Assembly (NCBI GenBank): GCA_022842325.1 | Contig: JALHPU010000003.1 | Coordinates: forward strand, 124,001 to 188,000 | Source: Sulfuritalea sp. | GTDB lineage: Bacteria > Pseudomonadota > Gammaproteobacteria > Burkholderiales > Rhodocyclaceae | Length of the DNA: 64,000 nucleotides | Direction: 5' to 3' | Part shown: piece by piece, positions 28,789 through 38,467 of the stretch | Layout: every line of letters starts with the position of its first letter | Numbering within the stretch: position 1 is the stretch's first letter | Translations under genes and position numbers: made by a program | The notes under the pieces: model-generated | The model's database searches: none | Seen by the model: the letters and a program-made list of their open reading frames with translations, nothing else | Told to the model about the DNA's origin: nothing

Positions 28789-29226
28789 ATGACAGCGCGC
28801 AGTCTCCAGGAACACCTTGCCTCCGGCGACAGCATGGCGCGGATAGCAAACCACGCCCAACGTCTGCTCCAACTCCAGGTACTTCTGCAAGCGGCTTTGC
28901 CGGAGGCGCTGCGGCCTCATGCCCGGGTAGCCAACTTCCGTCTGGGGAAACTTTTTATCCACGCCGCCAACGGCGCGGTCGCGGCGAAGATCCGTCAATT
29001 CGGACCCAGTCTCGCCAGCGAGTTATCGAACAAGGAGGCGAAGGTTACCCAAATCGAGGTTCGAGTGCAAGCCCGAAACCCCTCCCAGCCCAGGCCGCCA
29101 CATGTAAGGCCGGCTGCACCAGGGTTAAAACAGAAGCAAGGACTTACTGCTTTAGCGCAGAGCCTGCCTGATGAATCGCCCCTCAAGGAAGCGCTGGAGC
29201 GCCTGCTGCGTACCGTCAAAGAATGA
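28789..29226 (+). CDS. DciA-like DUF721 protein
   Basis: This 145-residue DUF721 protein has a conserved N-terminal part containing LQLQVLLQAALPEALRPHARVANFRLGKLFIHAANGAVAAKIRQFGPSLASEL. DUF721 proteins such as DciA load or support the replicative helicase DnaB in bacteria lacking DnaC. The C-terminal half is low-complexity and proline-rich. The ATG at 28789 was preferred to an upstream frame extension to 28744 because it gives the compact family form. It is transcribed against its neighbours and divergent from the M23 peptidase gene. A similar DUF721 position next to secA and lpxC is common in betaproteobacteria (from memory). Confidence 0.83.
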   Translation: MTARSLQEHLASGDSMARIANHAQRLLQLQVLLQAALPEALRPHARVANFRLGKLFIHAANGAVAAKIRQFGPSLASELSNKEAKVTQIEVRVQARNPSQPRPPHVRPAAPGLKQKQGLTALAQSLPDESPLKEALERLLRTVKE

Positions 29227-29398
29227 TCAGGCGCTCGGCCGCCATCAGAACCAGCACTGCCAGCGAGAAAATCAGGGCGCCGACCGCAACCCGGCCCGAG
29301 AGGACCAGATAGCGGCGATCACGGGTGATCAGCCAGGCAAGGATGCCGCTGCCGATGGTAATCGCCGTGAGAATGCCAACGATCCGTAGCAGCAACAT
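29216..29398 (-). CDS. small two-TM membrane protein of unknown function
   Basis: This is a 60-residue protein from the ATG at 29398; a TTG at 29422 would add 8 residues. It has two hydrophobic helices, LLLRIVGILTAITIGSGILAWLI and VAVGALIFSLAVLVLMAA, joined by a basic loop (TRDRRYLVLSGR). I do not recognise the family. It lies between dciA (the 3' ends overlap by 11 bases) and lpxC, on the same strand as lpxC. The even spread of hydrophobicity and the strong charge pattern argue that it is real. Confidence 0.6.
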   Translation of the reverse strand: MLLLRIVGILTAITIGSGILAWLITRDRRYLVLSGRVAVGALIFSLAVLVLMAAERLIIL

Positions 29399-29429
29399 GG
29401 CTAGCGCGAAATCTCTCGCCAAACGCGCT

Positions 29430-29660
29430 GTGTGAGATTCGAGCGCAGCGAGCCGATCATCCGGAGTGGCTTTGCCCGCGTCGTTTGCGGGCTTAGCCCG
29501 CTCCGCAGGGGCATCATCAGTAGCCTCCCCGTGGGGGGGCTAGGCGGGAATTCGCGACGCATGCGTCGCGCCGCCGCAGCCGGCTGGCTGTGCAAAGCCA
29601 GCCGTGGGCCGCGCAGCGGATGGGAGGGGCGGGCCCATTTGCCAGCTTGAGGCATTGCGA
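29430..29660. repeat. composite hairpin repeat upstream of the small TM gene
   Basis: The gap between lpxC and the small membrane gene holds several hairpins: GCGACGCATGCGTCGC, a perfect 16-bp palindrome at 29554-29569; GGCTGGCT-GTGCAA-AGCCAGCC at 29582-29603; and C/G runs around 29525-29545. The 40 bases at 29568-29607 match 35 of 40 bases at 33313-33352. Two of the differences are complementary changes within the stem, so this is a repeat family under structural constraint. No gene is seen in the gap. Confidence 0.7.
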
Positions 29661-29707
29661 CGCAAAGGTATTTCATGATGCGGAGTGGTGCATCGAAGCC
29701 ATGAGCG

Positions 29708-30622
29708 CTAGGCCAGTTTGGGATACAGCCGGGCGATGCTGCCCGGCGCTTCCTCGGCGCGCTGGAAACTGACCAGTTCCCAGGCCGAGGCATCCGCCAG
29801 CAGGGCGCGCAACAGCATGTTGTTCAGGGCGTGGCCAGACTTGTGCGCGGAAAATGCGCCCAGCAGGGGGTGGCCGGCGAGGTAAAGGTCGCCGACCGCA
29901 TCGAGGATCTTGTGCTTGACGAACTCGTCGGCGTAGCGCAGGCCGTCGCTGTTGAGTATCCGGTACTCGTCCATCACGATGGCGTTTTCCAGGCTGCCGC
30001 CCAAGGCCAGGCCCTGGTCGCGCAGGGATTCGACATCCTGCATGAAACCGAAGGTGCGCGCCCTCGCCACTTCGCGCAGATAGGACTGGTCGGCAAAATC
30101 GATATGGGCACGCGACGCGGCGCGATCCATGGCCGGATGATTGAAAACGATCGAGAAGTCGAGGCTGAAGCCGTCGTAAGGCGACAGTCTGGCCCATTTG
30201 TCGCCGTCTTTGACTTCGACGACCTTCTTCACTTTCAGGAATTTCTTCGCCGCCTTCTGTTCCTCGATGCCGGCCGACTGCAGCAGGAAGACGAAGGGAG
30301 CGGCCGAACCATCCATGATTGGCAGCTCCGCCGCATCTACGTCGACGTAGATATTGTCGATGCCGAGTCCGGCCAGCGCCGACATCAGGTGCTCGACCGT
30401 GGCGACCTTGACCCCGTCCTTTTCCAGACAAGAGGCCAGGCGGGTATCGCCGACCCCGAACGGATCGGCCTTGAGGTCGACCGGCGGGTTCAAATCGACC
30501 CGGCGGAACACGACTCCGGTATCCGGCTGCGCCGGACGCAGCACGAGCGTCACCTTGACCCCGGAGTGGAGTCCCACGCCGGTGGCCTTGATGACTGATT
30601 TCAGGGTGCGCTGACGGAGCAT
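29708..30622 (-). CDS. lpxC: UDP-3-O-acyl-N-acetylglucosamine deacetylase
   Basis: LpxC performs the committed step of lipid A synthesis. The 304-residue zinc enzyme shows the N-terminal [20 protein letters not shown], the zinc histidine in [17 protein letters not shown], the loop [12 protein letters not shown], and the second zinc site [32 protein letters not shown] with the catalytic His. Length equals E. coli (305 residues). It lies just downstream of ftsZ, as in gammaproteobacteria, but a strong hairpin and about 100 bases separate the two, so lpxC may have its own promoter. Confidence 0.98.
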   Translation of the reverse strand: MLRQRTLKSVIKATGVGLHSGVKVTLVLRPAQPDTGVVFRRVDLNPPVDLKADPFGVGDTRLASCLEKDGVKVATVEHLMSALAGLGIDNIYVDVDAAELPIMDGSAAPFVFLLQSAGIEEQKAAKKFLKVKKVVEVKDGDKWARLSPYDGFSLDFSIVFNHPAMDRAASRAHIDFADQSYLREVARARTFGFMQDVESLRDQGLALGGSLENAIVMDEYRILNSDGLRYADEFVKHKILDAVGDLYLAGHPLLGAFSAHKSGHALNNMLLRALLADASAWELVSFQRAEEAPGSIARLYPKLA

Positions 30623-30673
30623 TAGGCTGCGATGTAAATCAAATGGTGCGAAGCAGCAAGTTTATCACGCAAG

Positions 30674-30709
30674 CCCGGCCCGGCGGGAGGAGGCGCCCGC
30701 CGGACCGGG
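30674..30709 (-). terminator. strong GC hairpin after ftsZ
   Basis: A long imperfect stem (CCCGGTCCGGCGGG ... CCCGCCGGGCCGGG with a loop of about 8 bases) lies 17 bases beyond the ftsZ stop. It lacks a T-run, so it may be a Rho-assisted terminator or an mRNA-protecting structure at the end of the dcw transcript. Confidence 0.5.
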
Positions 30710-30725
30710 TTGCAGAAGTCGGAAA

Positions 30726-31910
30726 TCAGTCCGACTGGCGGCGCAGGAAAGCCGGGATGTCGTACTTGTCCACCCCCGACGCGGCCATGGCATCCGCCTG
30801 CGCATTGCGCGGCCCGCCACGAGCGCTGCTGGTAACGCTGGAGAGATCGACCTGGCCGATGCCGACATCGTACACCTGCAGGTTGTCGGTGCCGGTGCGC
30901 AGGCCCGAAGCTTCGACCACGCGCATCGCCGGCTTGGCCGCCTCGCGCGTCGCGACGATGCCGAGACCGGTCGCCACCACGGTCACCCGCAACTGGTCTT
31001 CCATGCCTTCGTCGAACACGGTGCCGCAGATCACGGTCGCCTCGGGCGCGGTGTACTGGCGGATGGTCTTCATCACTTCCTTGTACTCCCTGAGTCCCAG
31101 AGTACTGCTGGCCGTGATATTGACCAGCACGCCGCGCGCGCCGGAGAGCTCGATGCCCTCGAGCAGCGGACTGGCCACTGCCTCTTCGGCGGCGACCCGC
31201 GCGCGATCGACCCCGGCCGCAACAGCCGAGCCCATCATGGCCTTGCCCATCTCGCCCATGACGGTGCGCACGTCCTCGAAGTCGACGTTGACCAGGCCCG
31301 GTACATTGATGATCTCGGCGATGCCGCCCACCGCATTGCGCAGCACGTTGTCGGCCGTCTTGAAGGCTTCGAGATAGCTGATCTCCTCGCCGAGCACTTC
31401 CTCGAGCTTCTCGTTGAGGATCACGATCAGCGAATCGACGTGCTTGGCAAGTTCGGTTACACCCTCCTCGGCCAGGCGCTTGCGCTTGCCTTCGTATTCG
31501 AAGGGCTTGGTCACCACGGCCACGGTCAGGATGCCGAGCTCGCGCGCCACCTCGGCGATCACCGGACCGGCACCGGTGCCGGTGCCGCCGCCCATTCCGG
31601 CGGTGATGAACACCATGTGCGCACCGCGCAGCACGTCGGCGATGCGTTCGCGGTCCTGCACAGCCAGTTCCCTGGCCTTCTCCGGCTTGCCGCCGGCGCC
31701 GAGGCCCGGGCCGAGTTGCAGCTTGACGTGGGCAGAGCTCTTTTTCAGCGCCTGCGCGTCGGTATTGCAGCAAATGAATTCGACGCCGCCGACACCTTCG
31801 CGGATCATGTGATCGACCGCATTGCCGCCTGCGCCGCCCACTCCGACGACCTTGATCACCGTCGAACTGCTCTCCGGCTCCGGGGTCCCTACTTCCTCAA
31901 GTTCAAACAT
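30726..31910 (-). CDS. ftsZ: cell division GTPase FtsZ
   Basis: FtsZ polymerises at midcell to form the Z ring. The 394-residue protein shows the nucleotide-binding GVGGAGGNAVDHMI, the tubulin signature GGGTGTGAGP at about 105-115, the T7 synergy region, a variable linker, and the conserved C-terminal peptide (DKYDIPAFLRRQSD) that binds FtsA and ZipA. It is the last division gene of the dcw cluster, 27 bases after ftsA. Confidence 0.99.
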   Translation of the reverse strand: MFELEEVGTPEPESSSTVIKVVGVGGAGGNAVDHMIREGVGGVEFICCNTDAQALKKSSAHVKLQLGPGLGAGGKPEKARELAVQDRERIADVLRGAHMVFITAGMGGGTGTGAGPVIAEVARELGILTVAVVTKPFEYEGKRKRLAEEGVTELAKHVDSLIVILNEKLEEVLGEEISYLEAFKTADNVLRNAVGGIAEIINVPGLVNVDFEDVRTVMGEMGKAMMGSAVAAGVDRARVAAEEAVASPLLEGIELSGARGVLVNITASSTLGLREYKEVMKTIRQYTAPEATVICGTVFDEGMEDQLRVTVVATGLGIVATREAAKPAMRVVEASGLRTGTDNLQVYDVGIGQVDLSSVTSSARGGPRNAQADAMAASGVDKYDIPAFLRRQSD

Positions 31911-31937
31911 ATTTGCCTCCTGAAAAGACCAACCACT

Positions 31938-33170
31938 TCAAAAATTTCTGGTGAACCACGCCCGCATCCGCGCCAGAACCTGCCCGAAGCTTCTCGGGCT
32001 TTGCGCCTTCATGCCGCGCTGCCGCTGCGCCACCCCTTCCAGCAACAGTCCCATCGCCGTGGAGTAGCGCGGATTGCGCACGTAATCGCGCAAATTGCCG
32101 TCGTAATACGGCATCGCCAGCTTCACGGTATTGTGAAAAATCTCCTCGCCCAGCTCGGCCATGCCCGGCATCTGCGCCGCGCCGCCGGTCAGCACGATGC
32201 CGGCGCGCAGCAGGCGCTCCTTGCCGCTGCGCTGCAACTCCTCCTGCACCTTCTGGAATATCTCCTCGACCCGCGGCTGGATGAAACCGGCCAGGGTCTG
32301 GCGCGACAACTGGGTCGAGGGCCGGTCGCCGACGCCCGGCACTTCGATCATGTCTTGCGGATTGGCCAGCTGCTGCAGGGCCACGCCGTAGCGGATCTTG
32401 ATGTCCTCGGCATCCTGGGTCGAGGTACGCAGGGCGATCGCGATGTCGTTGGTCAGCTGGTCGCCGGCGATCGGAATTACTGCCGTGTGGCGGATCGCGC
32501 CCTGGACGAAGACCGCGACATCGGTGGTGCCGCCGCCGATGTCCACCAGGCAGACGCCGACGTCCTTTTCGTCCTCGGTCAGCACCGCATAGCCCGATGC
32601 CAGCGGCTGCAGCACCAGGTCCACCACCTCGAGCCCGCAGCGGTGCACGCACTTGACGATGTTCTGCACCGCGGTGACCGCGCCGGTGACCAGATGCACC
32701 TTGACGTCGAGCCGTCGCGCATCCATGCCGATCGGTTCCTTGACGCCGTCCTGGCCGTCGACGGTGAACTCCTGCACCAGCGTGTGCAGGATCTGGTCGT
32801 CGGCCGAGATCGAAGTCGCATTGGCCGCCTCGATGGCACGCTCGACGTCGAACTGGGTGACTTCCTTGTCGCGCACCACGGCCATGCCCGTGGAATCCTT
32901 GCTCTTGATGTGACTGCCGGCGATGCCGGTGTACACCTCGCGCACCTTGCAGCCGGCCATCATTTCGACTTCGGCAATCGCCCGCGAGATCGAGTTCACC
33001 GTGGCTTCGATGTTGATCACCATGCCGCGCTTGAGGCCGGTCGATTCCTGGGTACCGAGACCGAGCACGCCGAGCCGGCCCTCGGCATCCAGTTCGCCGA
33101 CGATGGCGACGATCTTGGATGTGCCGATGTCGAGGCCGACGATCAGGTCGCGTTTGGTTTCCTTGCTCAT
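31938..33170 (-). CDS. ftsA: cell division actin-like protein FtsA
   Basis: This 410-residue actin-fold ATPase tethers FtsZ to the membrane and recruits later division proteins. It begins with DLIVGLDIGTSKIVAIVGEL (phosphate 1 motif) and has GGGTTDVAVFVQGAI (phosphate 2) and GIVLTGGAAQMPG (adenosine motif). The C-terminus ends in an amphipathic segment (VLARMRAWFTRNF) suited to membrane binding. Its ATG overlaps the ftsQ stop by four bases. Confidence 0.98.
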   Translation of the reverse strand: MSKETKRDLIVGLDIGTSKIVAIVGELDAEGRLGVLGLGTQESTGLKRGMVINIEATVNSISRAIAEVEMMAGCKVREVYTGIAGSHIKSKDSTGMAVVRDKEVTQFDVERAIEAANATSISADDQILHTLVQEFTVDGQDGVKEPIGMDARRLDVKVHLVTGAVTAVQNIVKCVHRCGLEVVDLVLQPLASGYAVLTEDEKDVGVCLVDIGGGTTDVAVFVQGAIRHTAVIPIAGDQLTNDIAIALRTSTQDAEDIKIRYGVALQQLANPQDMIEVPGVGDRPSTQLSRQTLAGFIQPRVEEIFQKVQEELQRSGKERLLRAGIVLTGGAAQMPGMAELGEEIFHNTVKLAMPYYDGNLRDYVRNPRYSTAMGLLLEGVAQRQRGMKAQSPRSFGQVLARMRAWFTRNF

Positions 33171-34180
33171 GCTGCCTCCGCCAAGGCGTCGGCGGCATGC
33201 GCCTGCAATTGACGGCGCCCCCTCCCTGCCTCCCCCGCCAGGCGGGGGAGGTGACCAGTCACCCCCGCCCCGGGGCGGGGGGCGTAGGTGGGGTTTAGCG
33301 AAGCACTGCTTAGCGCCGCCGAAGCCGGCCGGCTATGCAGAGCCGGCCGTGGAACGGGGGGTGGGGGGCGCAATTTGCCCTCGGGGGATGGCGCAGCTAT
33401 CCCCCCGAGGGCGAATCCATTGGGGTAACGCATATCCACCACGCGGATTTTTTCCAGCCGGCCGCGGGCCGCGCTGCTGGCCGCGGAGTAGTGGCTGGCA
33501 AAACGCTGCACCCGCTCCATCAGCGGATGCTTGGCCTGCTCGCGCCCGAGTTCGAGCACCACGCCGTCGTCGAGCTTGAGCTGCCAGGCATCGCGCGCCG
33601 ACAGATGCACGGCGACCGGCTTGCGTCCGGTGGCGGCGAGGGCTTCGCTGAACTCCCGGTAGCGTTCCAGCACCCGCGCTGCGGCGCCCTCGGGACCGGC
33701 AAACTGCGGCAGGACTTCGTCCGTTGCGGCAACGAATACTTCGCCATGACTACTGACCAGCCGCGTCTCGCCGTCCTGCGGCGTCCAGCGCGCGACCGCG
33801 CGATGTTCCTCCAGCCTCAGTTCCACCCCGTCCGGCCAGAGCCGGCGCAAGGACGCCGAACGCACCCAGGGCATGCGTTCGAATGCGGCGCGCGCCGTGT
33901 CCAGATTTGCCGTGAAGAAATTCCCCGACAGGGCATTACGCGCCGTATGTTCGATCTGCGCCCGCGACACCTGGTCCACCGGCGTCGCCACCACCAGTTG
34001 TTTGAGCGGAAATACCGGCAGGCGCTGCAATGCCATGGCCGCAGCCCACGCCAGCAGGATGCCGCCCGCCAGCAACAGCACGTCGGCCAGCAGATTGATC
34101 AGCATCGGCCGCTCCCAGAAGCCGTCGCCATTCCGCTCCTGCCGACCGTTGGCCTTCGAGTTCGCCCGCCGCTTAGCCAT
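33167..34180 (-). CDS. ftsQ: cell division protein FtsQ with repeat-derived C-terminal tail
   Basis: FtsQ links FtsB/FtsL to the early divisome. The sequence shows a cytoplasmic basic N-terminus, one membrane helix (about 27-52, [25 protein letters not shown]), a POTRA domain at about 55-130 and the beta domain ending at [10 protein letters not shown] near residue 252. In the family the protein normally ends close to that motif. Here the frame continues for about 80 more residues through a cluster of GC hairpins (33190-33430), giving a proline/alanine-rich tail. Total length is 337 residues rather than about 250-280. The tail lies in the periplasm, where FtsB contacts occur, so it may be disordered and neutral. 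The ATG overlaps the end of ddl by 8 bases. Confidence 0.95.
   Translation of the reverse strand: MAKRRANSKANGRQERNGDGFWERPMLINLLADVLLLAGGILLAWAAAMALQRLPVFPLKQLVVATPVDQVSRAQIEHTARNALSGNFFTANLDTARAAFERMPWVRSASLRRLWPDGVELRLEEHRAVARWTPQDGETRLVSSHGEVFVAATDEVLPQFAGPEGAAARVLERYREFSEALAATGRKPVAVHLSARDAWQLKLDDGVVLELGREQAKHPLMERVQRFASHYSAASSAARGRLEKIRVVDMRYPNGFALGGIAAPSPEGKLRPPPPVPRPALHSRPASAALSSASLNPTYAPRPGAGVTGHLPRLAGEAGRGRRQLQAHAADALAEAA
33205..33420. repeat. cluster of six hairpins forming the 3' part of ftsQ
   Basis: Successive inverted repeats are CCTCCCCCGCC/GGCGGGGGAGG (about 33229-33251), GTGACCAGTCAC, CCCCGCCCCGGGGCGGGG, AGCGAAGCACTGCTTAGCG-like, GGCCGGCT-ATGCAG-AGCCGGCC (33327-33348) and CCCTCGGGGGATGG ... 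CATCCCCCCGAGGG-like (about 33388-33422). It is a composite of intergenic-type repeats lying inside the open frame of ftsQ; the block at 33313-33352 recurs near 29.57 kb. Confidence 0.75.
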
Positions 34181-35081
34181 GGCGGGCCTCTGTCAGCAAT
34201 TTGAGCACCAGTTGCGGGAATGGGATGCCGGCCGCGCGTGCCGCCATCGGCACCAGCGAATGGTCGGTCATGCCCGGCGAGGTGTTGGCTTCCAGGCAAT
34301 AGCTGCGCCCGGCGGCGTCCAGCATGAAATCCATGCGCCCCCAGCCGCGCCCGCCGAGCACGGCGAAGGCGCGCAGGGCCAGGTCGCGCATCTCGGTTTC
34401 GCGTTGCGCGCCGAGTCCACTCGGAATCCGGTACTCGGTGTCGTCGCGCAGGTACTTGGCCTCGTAGTCGTAGAACTCGGTCGCCGGCACGATGCGGATC
34501 ACCGGCAAGGCCTGTCCGGCGAGAATGCCGACGGTGAACTCGCCGCCGCCCAAAAACTTCTCGGCGATCACGCAGGAATCGTAGCGCGCTGCCAGTTCAA
34601 AGGCGGCACGCAGGCCGCCGGTCTGCTTGACCTTGCTGATGCCGATGCTGGAGCCTTCGTTGGCCGGCTTGACGAATAGCGGCAGGCCCAGTTGCGCCTC
34701 GACCGCGGCGAAGTCGCCGGCAGCGTCGAGCACCACGTAATCCGGCACCGGCAGGCCGCTGGCCTGCCAGACCAGCTTGGAACGCCACTTGTCCATCGCC
34801 AGCGCGGAGGCCAGCACGCCGCTGCCGGTGTAGGGAATACCCAGCAGATCGAGCGCGCCCTGCAGCGTGCCGTCTTCGCCGCCGCGGCCATGCAGCGCGA
34901 TGAATACGCGCTGGAACCCTTCCGCATGCAGCGCTTCGAGCGCCTTGTCCTGCGGATCGAAACCGTGCGCGTCGACGCCGGACGCACGCAATGCGGCCAG
35001 CACCGCGGCACCGCTTTTCAGCGAGACCTCGCGCTCGGCCGACTTGCCGCCCATCATCACCGCCACCTTGCCGAATTCCAT
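34173..35081 (-). CDS. ddl: D-alanine--D-alanine ligase
   Basis: Ddl makes D-Ala-D-Ala for the pentapeptide stem. The 302-residue ATP-grasp enzyme shows [21 protein letters not shown] at the front, [45 protein letters not shown] and [28 protein letters not shown] (metal-binding Glu/Asn). The ATG at 35081 is preceded by AAGGAG and overlaps the murB stop by one base (TGATG), so it was preferred to a TTG one codon earlier. Confidence 0.98.
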   Translation of the reverse strand: MEFGKVAVMMGGKSAEREVSLKSGAAVLAALRASGVDAHGFDPQDKALEALHAEGFQRVFIALHGRGGEDGTLQGALDLLGIPYTGSGVLASALAMDKWRSKLVWQASGLPVPDYVVLDAAGDFAAVEAQLGLPLFVKPANEGSSIGISKVKQTGGLRAAFELAARYDSCVIAEKFLGGGEFTVGILAGQALPVIRIVPATEFYDYEAKYLRDDTEYRIPSGLGAQRETEMRDLALRAFAVLGGRGWGRMDFMLDAAGRSYCLEANTSPGMTDHSLVPMAARAAGIPFPQLVLKLLTEARHG

Positions 35082-36004
35082 CAAACTCCTTCTCCGTGCT
35101 GCCCCGACTGACCGCTGTGCACGCCGACGATGCGCACCTCGCGCACCAGGGCGACACCAAACTTTTCTGCCACTTCTGCCTGAATCCGGCCGATTAGCAT
35201 TTCTATCGCACTCGCTGTCGCTTCGCCTTCCCGATTAACGATGAAATTCGCATGCTTTTCGGAAACCTGCGCGCCGCCCATCTGTGTGCCCTTGAGCCCG
35301 GCCGTCTCGATCAGGCGCGCGGCGTGGTCGCCCGGCGGATTGCGGAACACCGAACCGGCGTTCGGCAATTGCAGCGGCTGCGTCGCCACGCGGCGTTCCA
35401 GCAACTCCTTCATGCGCTCGCGCGCCGCCTCGGCGTCCCCCGGCGGAAAGCGAAACCAGGCGGCGGCGAAGATCTCGTCGGTGACACTCTTGAGCCCGGC
35501 ATGGCGATAGCCGATGGCGAAATCCTCGGGGCCGCGCACGACCTGTTCGCCGCTACGCTTCAGCATCAGCACCTTCTCGACGTAGCGCCAGGTCTCGCCG
35601 CCGTGGCAACCGGCGTTCATGGTCAGCGCGCCGCCCACGGTGCCAGGGATCCCGGCGAGGAATTCGGCCTCGGCACAACCCTGCTTGCCGGCAAAGCGGG
35701 CGAGCTTGGGCGAGGCGACGCCGGCCTCGGCGTAGAAGCTGCCATCCGGCTCGCGGCGCAGGGTGTTCAGGGCGCCATGGGTGAAGATCGCGGTGCCGTC
35801 GAAGCCACCGTCGCGCACCAGCAGATTGCTGCCCAGACCGACCAGCAGCAACGGTTCGTCGTAACGCACGCTGCCCAGAAACGCGGCGAGGTCGGCCATG
35901 TCGACCGGAAAGAACGCCCGCGCCACGGCTCCGCCGGCACGCCATGAGACATGGTCCGCCATCGATTCGTGCTCGCGCAGTTCGCCGCGTATCGGCTCAG
36001 GCAT
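35081..36004 (-). CDS. murB: UDP-N-acetylenolpyruvoylglucosamine reductase
   Basis: MurB reduces enolpyruvyl-UDP-GlcNAc to UDP-MurNAc using FAD and NADPH. The protein of about 307 residues has the FAD-binding [38 protein letters not shown] (type I loop) and [21 protein letters not shown] with the catalytic Ser, plus the final Glu region. The ATG at 36004 overlaps the murC stop by 8 bases; a GTG at 36010 is possible. Confidence 0.97.
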   Translation of the reverse strand: MPEPIRGELREHESMADHVSWRAGGAVARAFFPVDMADLAAFLGSVRYDEPLLLVGLGSNLLVRDGGFDGTAIFTHGALNTLRREPDGSFYAEAGVASPKLARFAGKQGCAEAEFLAGIPGTVGGALTMNAGCHGGETWRYVEKVLMLKRSGEQVVRGPEDFAIGYRHAGLKSVTDEIFAAAWFRFPPGDAEAARERMKELLERRVATQPLQLPNAGSVFRNPPGDHAARLIETAGLKGTQMGGAQVSEKHANFIVNREGEATASAIEMLIGRIQAEVAEKFGVALVREVRIVGVHSGQSGQHGEGV

Positions 36005-37397
36005 CGCCACCGGCCTCGCTCAACTTTCCCGGCACGCCGCCGATCGAACCGGCGCCCATGGTGATCACCACGTCGCCGTCCTTTACGGCGCCGAGGATGG
36101 CTTCCGGCATGTCCTTGATGTCCTCGACGAACACCGGTTCGACCTTGCCCGCGACGCGCACCGCGCGCGCAAGGGTGCGGCCGTCGGCGGCGACGATCGG
36201 CGCCTCGCCGGCGGCATACACCTCGCCCAGCAGCAGGGCGTCGACCCCGCACAGCACCTTGACGAAATCCTCGAAGCAGTCGCGCGTGCGCGTGTAGCGA
36301 TGCGGCTGGAAGGCCAGCACCAGGCGCCGGCCGGGAAACGCGCCGCGCGCCGCGGCCAGCGTGGCGGCCATCTCCACCGGATGATGGCCGTAGTCGTCGA
36401 CCAATGTGAAATGCCCGCCCCCCGGACCGGCGATCTCGCCATAGCGCTGGAAGCGACGGCCGACGCCGCCGAATTCGGCCAGGGCCTGGATGATCGCCGT
36501 GTCGCCAACGCCGACTTCTGTCGCCACCGCGATCGCGGCGAGTGCGTTCAGGACATTGTGGCGTCCCGGCAGATTCAGCACGATCGGCAGGCGCGTGACG
36601 CCGCCGTTGGTGCGCACGCAGGTGAAGCGCATGGTGCCGCCGTCTGCCACCACATCCTCGGCGCGGAAGTTGCACTCGCTGTCGATGCCGTAGGTGACGA
36701 TCTGCTTGTTCACGCGCGGAATGATCTCGCGCACATTGGCGTCGTCGCCGCAGACCACGGCCACGCCGTAGAAAGGCAGGCGGTGCAGGAAGTCGACGAA
36801 GGCCTGTTTCAGGCGGCCGAAATCATGGCCGTAGGTTTCCATGTGGTCGGCATCGATGTTGGTCACCACCGACACCACCGGCGAGAGGAACAGAAAGGAG
36901 GCATCCGACTCGTCGGCCTCGGCCACCAGGAATTCGCCGCTGCCGAGTTTCGCGTTGGCGCCGGCGGAGTTCAGGCGACCGCCGATGACGAAGGTCGGAT
37001 CGAAACCGCCCTCGGCCAGGCAACTCGCCACCAGGCTGGTGGTGGTGGTCTTGCCGTGGGTGCCGGCAATCGCGATGCCCTGCTTGATGCGCATCAGCTC
37101 GGCCAGCATCTGCGCGCGCGGCACCACCGGCACGCGGCGTTCGCGCGCCATGACCACTTCCGGGTTGTCTTCCCGCACCGCGGTGGACACCACCACTGCA
37201 TCCGCCGTCGCCGCGTTCTGCGCGTCGTGGCCGATCGCGATGCGTATGCCCTGCGCCGCCAGGCGTCGCGTCGTCGTGCTGGCGCCCAGGTCGGAACCGC
37301 TGACCTCGTAACCCTGGTTGGCCAGCACCTCGGCGATGCCCGACATGCCCGAGCCGCCGATGCCGACGAAGTGGATGCGCTTGACTTTGTGTTTCAT
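35997..37397 (-). CDS. murC: UDP-N-acetylmuramate--L-alanine ligase
   Basis: MurC adds L-Ala to UDP-MurNAc. The 466-residue Mur ligase shows an N-terminal Rossmann motif ([17 protein letters not shown]), the ATP loop [26 protein letters not shown], the [11 protein letters not shown] segment, [13 protein letters not shown] and the C-terminal [10 protein letters not shown] motif. The ATG at 37397 overlaps the murG stop (ATGA). A copy of the dispersed DNA motif encodes EVGVGDTA in the linker between central and C-terminal domains, with no extra length compared with the family. Confidence 0.98.
   Translation of the reverse strand: MKHKVKRIHFVGIGGSGMSGIAEVLANQGYEVSGSDLGASTTTRRLAAQGIRIAIGHDAQNAATADAVVVSTAVREDNPEVVMARERRVPVVPRAQMLAELMRIKQGIAIAGTHGKTTTTSLVASCLAEGGFDPTFVIGGRLNSAGANAKLGSGEFLVAEADESDASFLFLSPVVSVVTNIDADHMETYGHDFGRLKQAFVDFLHRLPFYGVAVVCGDDANVREIIPRVNKQIVTYGIDSECNFRAEDVVADGGTMRFTCVRTNGGVTRLPIVLNLPGRHNVLNALAAIAVATEVGVGDTAIIQALAEFGGVGRRFQRYGEIAGPGGGHFTLVDDYGHHPVEMAATLAAARGAFPGRRLVLAFQPHRYTRTRDCFEDFVKVLCGVDALLLGEVYAAGEAPIVAADGRTLARAVRVAGKVEPVFVEDIKDMPEAILGAVKDGDVVITMGAGSIGGVPGKLSEAGGDA
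36497..36520 (+). repeat. dispersed 24-bp motif, copy 6 (in murC)
   Basis: CCGTGTCGCC followed by AACGCCGACTTCTG. There is one core mismatch (A for G before CGCCGACT). It is antisense to murC. Confidence 0.55.
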
Positions 37398-38467
37398 TCC
37401 GGTTTTCCTTTCCGCGCCAGTTGCGCGCAGGCCTGCGCCACGTCGGCCGTGGCTTCGGGCCGCGCCAGTTCGCGCGCCTTCTCGGCCATTTGCGCCAGCT
37501 GGTCGCGTGACAGATTGCGAATTTCGGCCAGGCGTTCCGGCGTCAGCTGATCCTGCGGCAGCAGGATCGCCGCGCCGGCCGTGCTGAGAAAGCGCGCATT
37601 GGCGGTCTGGTGATCGTCCACCGCATGCGGGTAGGGCACCAGCAGGCTGGCCACGCCGGCCGCCGCCAGTTCCGCCACGGTCAGGGCGCCGGCACGGCAG
37701 ATCACCAGGTCGGCCCATGCGTAGGCTGCCGCCATATCCTTGATGAAGGCCACGCAATCGGCCTTGACGCCGGCCGCGTGATAGAGGCCGGTCAGCGTCG
37801 GCAAGTGCTTTTCGCCGGCCTGGTGCACCACATGCGGCCGCTCATCCTCCGCCATCAGCGCCAGCGCTTTCGGCATGGCTTCGTTGAGCGCCTGCGCGCC
37901 GAGGCTGCCGCCCACCACCAGCACCCGCAAGGGACCTGCGTGCTGCGCGTAGCGCAGAGTCGGCGCCGGCAGCGCGGCGATTTCCGGGCGCACCGGATTG
38001 CCCACCCAGTCAGCCTTCTTCAGTACCTCGGGAAAGCCGGTCAGTACCCGATCGGCAACCCCGGCCAGCACTCTGTTGGCCAGGCCGGCGACCGAATTCT
38101 GTTCGTGCAGCAGCAAGGGAATGCCGCGCAGCGAGGCCATCATGCCGCCGGGGAAACTGACATAACCGCCCATGCCCAGCACCACGTCGGGCCGGATGCG
38201 CTTGAGCTGCGACCAGGCCTGGCGGAAGCCGCGCAGCAGGTTGACGGGCAGCAGCAGCTTGCGCAACAGGCCCTTGCCGCGCAGCGCGGTGAAATGCACC
38301 CAGGCCATTTCGTAGCCGCGCCCGGCGGTCAGCTTCGCTTCCATGCCATCCGGATTGCCCATCCAGGCGATGCGCCAGCCCTGCGCGCGCAGGTGCTCGG
38401 CCACCGCCAGCCCGGGCATGATGTGCCCGCCGGTGCCGCCGGCCATGACGAGCAGGGTCATGGTCAT
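37394..38467 (-). CDS. murG: undecaprenyldiphospho-muramoylpentapeptide beta-N-acetylglucosaminyltransferase
   Basis: MurG transfers GlcNAc to lipid I, forming lipid II at the cytoplasmic face. The 357-residue GT-B enzyme has the first glycine-rich loop [16 protein letters not shown], the second [16 protein letters not shown] and the UDP-GlcNAc-binding [35 protein letters not shown] region. The ATG at 38467 overlaps ftsW (ATGA). It holds the only genic copy of the dispersed motif that lies in the sense orientation. Confidence 0.98.
   Translation of the reverse strand: MTMTLLVMAGGTGGHIMPGLAVAEHLRAQGWRIAWMGNPDGMEAKLTAGRGYEMAWVHFTALRGKGLLRKLLLPVNLLRGFRQAWSQLKRIRPDVVLGMGGYVSFPGGMMASLRGIPLLLHEQNSVAGLANRVLAGVADRVLTGFPEVLKKADWVGNPVRPEIAALPAPTLRYAQHAGPLRVLVVGGSLGAQALNEAMPKALALMAEDERPHVVHQAGEKHLPTLTGLYHAAGVKADCVAFIKDMAAAYAWADLVICRAGALTVAELAAAGVASLLVPYPHAVDDHQTANARFLSTAGAAILLPQDQLTPERLAEIRNLSRDQLAQMAEKARELARPEATADVAQACAQLARKGKPE
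37954..37977 (-). repeat. dispersed 24-bp motif, copy 7 (in murG)
   Basis: Plus strand reads GCAGAGTCGGCGCCGGC then AGCGCGG. CCGC replaces CCGT at the far end. It is sense-oriented in murG, encoding LPAPTLR. Confidence 0.5.

Noticed and set aside
30629-30642. FNR-like site upstream of lpxC (GCGAT-GTAA-ATCAA)
   Set aside because: Only eight of ten positions match, one arm is poor, and there is no reason to expect redox control of lpxC.
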